From: Tomocerus qinae
Taxonomy: Eukaryota > Arthropoda > Collembola > Entomobryomorpha > Tomoceridae
Reading direction: 5' to 3'
Length of the DNA stretch: 64,000 bases
NCBI GenBank assembly: GCA_020055645.1
Contig: CM034547.1
Span: 45,792,409 to 45,856,408, forward strand
Part shown: positions 60,001 through 64,000 of the stretch, piece by piece
Numbering within the stretch: the first letter of the stretch is position 1
How the letters are laid out: each line of letters starts with the position of its first letter
Made by a program: the position numbers and the translations under genes
The notes under the pieces: model-generated
What the model saw: the letters and a program-made list of their open reading frames with translations, nothing else
Database searches by the model: none
Told to the model about the DNA's origin: nothing

Positions 60001-61036
60001 ATATTGGCGGACTCTCTTCTACTATGTTCTAAATCATAAACTTTTAACGTTACAAATACAAAGTATACTAGAAAGCTTGAGACTTGTCAGTACTTGGGTA
60101 AAGTAAGAAACGCACTCATGCTTACTCTTCTTTATTGGAACCATGCTTAGTCCATGCTCTTCTGCTTTCTACCACATTCAAATACATGTGTGTACATACA
60201 CTGTCAATATTAACTTTGATAGATTTCTGCAGGATTCAATTTATTCCATTTCAATTTCCTTTGTATTTACCATTGACAGTGGAAACCAGCTATCACTGAA
60301 ACTTATAAATCAGTGAACTGTATATGAACAGTAATAGTAATACATGATATTACGTTGAGTAAATATTTCAGAAAAATTCAACTCACAGCAGAAAACCTTG
60401 GTTGTGTTCTGATAACACGTAAACAATAGCAACATGAACATGGTAAAATCCAACATTTTCCCTTGATTGATTGAATTATTTGGTGACATACATTCTCAGA
60501 TAACTATTGAATATTTTACAATCAAATAGTACATCCACTTGTATTGGCAAAAATGTATTTAAACAATAAACATGTATAGATAGTACAGTACATAAAAGTT
60601 CCATATGTTGAGAAATGCACAGCTGAATCGGCTTTATAGGGTACCTAAGTTTAATATTTACCAGATATTTGTGTCACCATTTGTATCGTATCTGGGAAGT
60701 ACAAAGTAGATAATTGATGTAGTACAATATGGCAAGGGAATTGTTCCTTGTACTTCATTCTAACATTAACATCCATTTAATTTGACTTCAAGCAAAGATT
60801 ATAGCAATAGCAAAGTAATTAATATCGTAAAGCACAAAATATTGCACAAACTTTGTTTCAATGAGGTAGCAATTAACAACTATAAAATACAACTGCAAAA
60901 TAAGCAATTATTTTAATGATAGCTATAAATCCTATTATTACCCATAGTTTATATTTGTGTGTATTACTACCTGCCTTCTGTGAGCATTTGAGCAATAATT
61001 ATTCTAATCTGGCAAAGTACGAAATTTGTTTAATGC
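54069..61036. other. Intergenic, GPCR to carboxylesterase
   Basis: About 7 kb of AT-rich DNA. The first 0.45 kb is probably the GPCR 3' UTR (AATAAA at 54510). A degenerate GACATGGGTAGAA-type simple repeat lies near 55665-55740, and a 390-bp MITE at 57714-58103. The open frame 54842-55159 starts at GTG and shows no domain. I see no tRNA, rRNA or other gene. Confidence 0.6.
57714..58103. mobile_element. TA-flanked MITE with long inverted ends (mariner-like)
   Basis: Begins CAGGGTATAACAAATAAGGT and ends so that its reverse complement reads CAGGGTGCAGAACAAGTAAT. The two arms continue to match for about 50 bp (shared GTAT.TGAAGAACCGG). It is flanked by TA on both sides (57712-57713 and 58104-58105). 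390 bp, no coding capacity; Tc1/mariner-type duplication. Confidence 0.75.
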
Positions 61037-64000
61037 TTAACTATGCCACGAATATTTGTATTTTGATTCTAAATTTGGTTCTAAATTTCTTGGAAGTTTA
61101 AGTGACTTCCAAAATGCCACTCTAGACTCAAGGGGGTCATCTATCATTTCCACCTTCTTTCCCAATGACAAATATTTCAGGCTTGTGTCAGTGTTTGGGT
61201 CAATAGGCTTCCATTCCACGCCATTTAACGTCATCGGGGAACTAGAAGTCAAAATAATGGATATAAACATTGATGAATGTTTATGGCTGGTGGCTGGTGA
61301 CATAAATTCTCATCTTACCCGTCTCTAGCAAAAGAGGTCCATAGTTTCACTATTCTTTTAGAATCTTCATAGTGGGGAGATCTTGAATTAATATTTACGA
61401 AAATCAGCGTATAAAACATGAAAGTAATATCATCGGCGTGACAGGTCTGAAATTTTATAAAAGGTCTTTGACAAAATGTCAACTTAAAAATCAGCACATT
61501 GCACCTTTTCTGTTCTGATTGTCTTGCTGATTGTTGTACCGTATTATGTATGTATAATGTATTGTAAATCGTAATACCCCATATTCAAATGTACTCCATC
61601 CCATCCATCTGTAAAAGTTTCCTTTCAAGATTGCTAAAGTAAGTTCCAAGAGTATCGGATATTCTCCCTTTGCTGAAGCAAGACCATTTCCAACAGATAC
61701 TTCTTGTTTGTAGCTAAAGTAATACATATAAGTTGGGCTTTTGGTTTTAGCATGTAATATTGCAGCATCCCGAGTGCAGTCACTGAAATAACGGTCTCCA
61801 TAAAGTTCTGTAAGCTGTTTGTAACTTGATATTGATAAATTTTTGGTTTCAGAGCCTCCAAAATGATGCGTCCATATTTTCTCTGTCGTTTCACTATTAG
61901 CCTTGTCGAAAAGAAGGAAAGCATTTTGTGAAATTGAGTTCCATTCAGAACTCAATTTATCCAGAGCCGTGGTATTATGTATGATATCTAAATAAATGTA
62001 AATAAATAAGTTCCAGCTTTATAAATGCACTCTAAATATTTAGTTCAATTACTCACAAGCGGACCGAAAACATCCTTCTTCAGAATTTAAGCCGATTATA
62101 ATTGGAACTTTATTTGCATATTTTCCTTCAACTGATAGTTTGTAAGGAGACTCTGATATGAATGTTGTATCTTTGTGTTCGGGTGAACTGAGTTCTATGG
62201 AAGGACCATAAATATCTAATGGGTCCACAAAAGCATTCTGCAAAACAGGTTTAAGTGTATTTTTGTCTTTAGAGTATTTTTATTAATGGAAAATATTTTG
62301 TAGCTCAATTACCAGTTGGGCTCTATGCGTCTCTGCAATTTCCCGTGCACTTACAGACTTAAGACAAGTTACTAATTCATGGGAATTTCCTGTGGGACAG
62401 TTGAACACTTGGCCAAGACGTGTAGCTTGTTTCTTCGGTTCTCGTGAGTATGCCCAAGGGCAAAGACTGGATCCAGATTGCAATATGGCTTTTTGAAACA
62501 GTCCTAAACATAAAATATCATTCTAAATGCATAAACATACCACAATTTTAATACCAATTGGATTTATGTTAAAATGTTTGCTTATAAGGATGAAGAACGC
62601 TTGATTTCATAGGTATCTTCTGGTTATCAACCTTTGGACATTGGAGACAGCATGTGTAGATGAACTGAAGAAAACAAACAAATAATTTTCAATTGTGCTA
62701 TCTTTTATTTGAAAATTGTAACTGAAAAGCATATTTGTAAATTCTAACCTGAAGCCGCACCTGCCGATTCTCCAAATAGGGTAATCTGATATTAACAAAA
62801 ATTGAATGTAAAATAAATTTGTTTCTGTGAATTAATATGACTAGGATTTTAAAAAACAAGCACCTGATTTGGATCCCCTCCAAAAGCCTTAATATTCTCT
62901 TTTACCCATTTCATAGCCATCACTTGATCCTTTAGAAATTTATAGTAGAAATCACAAATCTCGAATCGTCAATGGTACACGTGTCAATATACACACGTGG
63001 AAAACTAAAAACTAATAATAATAGCAATTTACAACTTAATACGTACCTTCAAGCCCATATTTCCTCTTGCATCATCACCAGCATTTAGAAATCCTATATC
63101 AGATATTAAATTACATAGATGCATAAATTTATATTTAATAATAGATTCCAGTATATAGTTATTTTTACCCATTGCTCCCACTCTGTACTGCATTGTAACA
63201 AGTACGATTTCTTCATCCATAAAATAACTACCACCATAAGTCTCTAATGTTCCAAACATAAAATGACCTGATCCATAAACAGAAACAACGTCTCAAAAGT
63301 TTTTTCGAGCCATTTATTTTAATGATCAAGTAATTAATGGTATAGAAAGGAGAAGCTTAACCTCCGTGAATAAAGAGCATTACGGGCAGAAGCTTTTCAT
63401 TCTTTTCTTTCTCATTAGGAACCTAAAGTTCAAACATATGTTTATTTAGCTGCAGTTCATAATTATAATGACGAAGGTCTGACGCAATTTGTTGGTATTT
63501 AATGTGAAAATATACAATTCATATCACGTGAAGTAGTTTCCTTATTGAGTCGCAGAAATAATTACATTTATTAAAAGAACAAAACATACGAGATATAGAA
63601 ATATCACAACACAACCATGAAATATATTGTATAACATTAAAAGCTTATCTTTAGTAGTATACTTTAGTGCAAGTGCATAAAAGGTAATAAAATAGTGCTT
63701 TTGATAATGTGCAATATTTCTTTTGACACAATAAAAGCAAAAACTCTAAGGTGGCCATACTACGTGATAACTTACTAAGCAAACAAATTTCAATGTCATG
63801 TTTTGTTGTAAGGTCGAAGCTCATTGTTATTGTTAGAGAACAATCGTTTACTTGTGAGTTGTGACTTACCTTTGTCGAAATTGCGAGATAGAGACAATCT
63901 TCACTTCCCAACACTCGTTTCCATAAGAAATCAAACTGTATGCAAGACTCAGGTAAACTTGAGACATCGCGTGTACCTTCCCATTTTTCAAGCTTTTGTG
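61037..64000 (-). CDS. Type-B carboxylesterase (5' end outside window)
   Basis: C-terminal 528 residues of an alpha/beta-hydrolase esterase that would hydrolyse carboxylic esters. Exons in transcript order: 64000-63870, 63422-63362, 63267-63169, 63093-63047, 62929-62864, 62785-62749, 62664-62632, 62503-62313, 62237-62057, 61987-61578, 61446-61319, 61241-61037; frame continuous to TAA. Motifs: EGTRD and GSEDCLYL in the first exon, oxyanion-hole HGG at the 63362/63267 junction, VTMQYRVGAMGF, NMGLKDQVMAMKWV, nucleophile elbow GESAGAA (exon 62749-62785), catalytic acid in GLNSEEG (exon 62057-62237), catalytic His in CHADD (exon 61319-61446), and C-terminal VEWKPI ... FWKSL. The triad is complete, so it is probably an active enzyme and not a neuroligin-like or glutactin-like relative. 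No GPI signal or membrane tail at the C-terminus. The missing 5' exon should carry the signal peptide if secreted. Juvenile-hormone esterase, pheromone esterase and detoxifying esterase are all possible. Confidence 0.92.
63423..63869 (-). other. Long intron of the carboxylesterase gene
   Basis: 447-bp intron after the GSEDCLYL exon, with GTAAGT donor and TTTAG acceptor on the minus strand. The minus-strand frame 63914-63651 is just the exon reading into this intron. Nothing else is seen in it. Confidence 0.7.

Noticed and set aside
61491-61577. Continuation of the esterase exon as a separate C-terminus
   Set aside because: This is intron read-through. Splicing GGG|GTATTA (61578) to the CHADD exon (61446) restores the catalytic His and keeps frame.
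61578-61660. Possible U12-type donor (ATATCC) in the esterase exon
   Set aside because: A normal GT-AG junction downstream gives the expected EYG-TCHADD protein, so no unusual intron is needed.

Overview
This is a 64 kb piece of an animal nuclear genome, most likely an arthropod and probably an insect. It is AT-rich, its genes are split by short GT-AG introns (mostly 50-150 bp), and the gene content (ABCC4-type transporters, a peptide GPCR with family-typical introns, a carboxylesterase, several MITEs) fits that. I cannot name the species. Exon chains below were joined by hand. Every complete chain stays in frame and its summed length is divisible by three, which is the main internal check.

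1-42,616: a head-to-tail array, all on the + strand, of six ABCC4-type (MRP4 / lethal(2)03659-like) ABC transporter copies. Copy A (1-3266) is the 3' half of a gene cut by the window edge. Copy B (4921-11570) is complete, with 23 exons and 1305 aa. Copy C (16919-19208) is a pseudogene lacking about 4.8 kb of its middle. Copies D (20548-26520), E (27638-34787) and F (36290-42616) are complete, each with 21 exons of identical lengths and 1273 aa. D, E, F and relic C also share an upstream block of several hundred bases with an AGATAAG (GATA-factor type) motif, intact in C, D and F and interrupted in E. The older copies keep introns in the second ATPase domain that D/E/F lack. A small secreted four-cysteine peptide ORF (14116-14304) sits between B and C.

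42,617-47,876: gene-poor, repeat-rich DNA. It holds an inverted-repeat-bounded segment of about 2.4 kb with a foldback hairpin inside, a 23-bp tandem repeat, and two copies of one MITE family with 3-bp TAA/TTA target-site duplications.

47,877-50,009: a single-exon gene for a 710-residue low-complexity protein with Lys/Pro/Ser repeats, a Ser-rich stretch, a Cys-rich centre, an Arg/Ser region and a CCPP-repeat tail; function unknown.

50,798-54,068: a three-exon rhodopsin-family peptide GPCR. 54,069-61,036: about 7 kb without a supportable gene, containing one TA-flanked MITE. 61,037-64,000 (minus): a type-B carboxylesterase, 5' end outside the window, catalytic triad intact.

The ABCC array and the esterase are both families often used in export and metabolism of foreign or lipophilic compounds, but nothing in the sequence shows they act together. 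The most notable features are the array's history (stepwise intron loss, patchy near-identity between copies, a shared upstream GATA module, one decayed copy) and several well-delimited non-autonomous DNA transposons.
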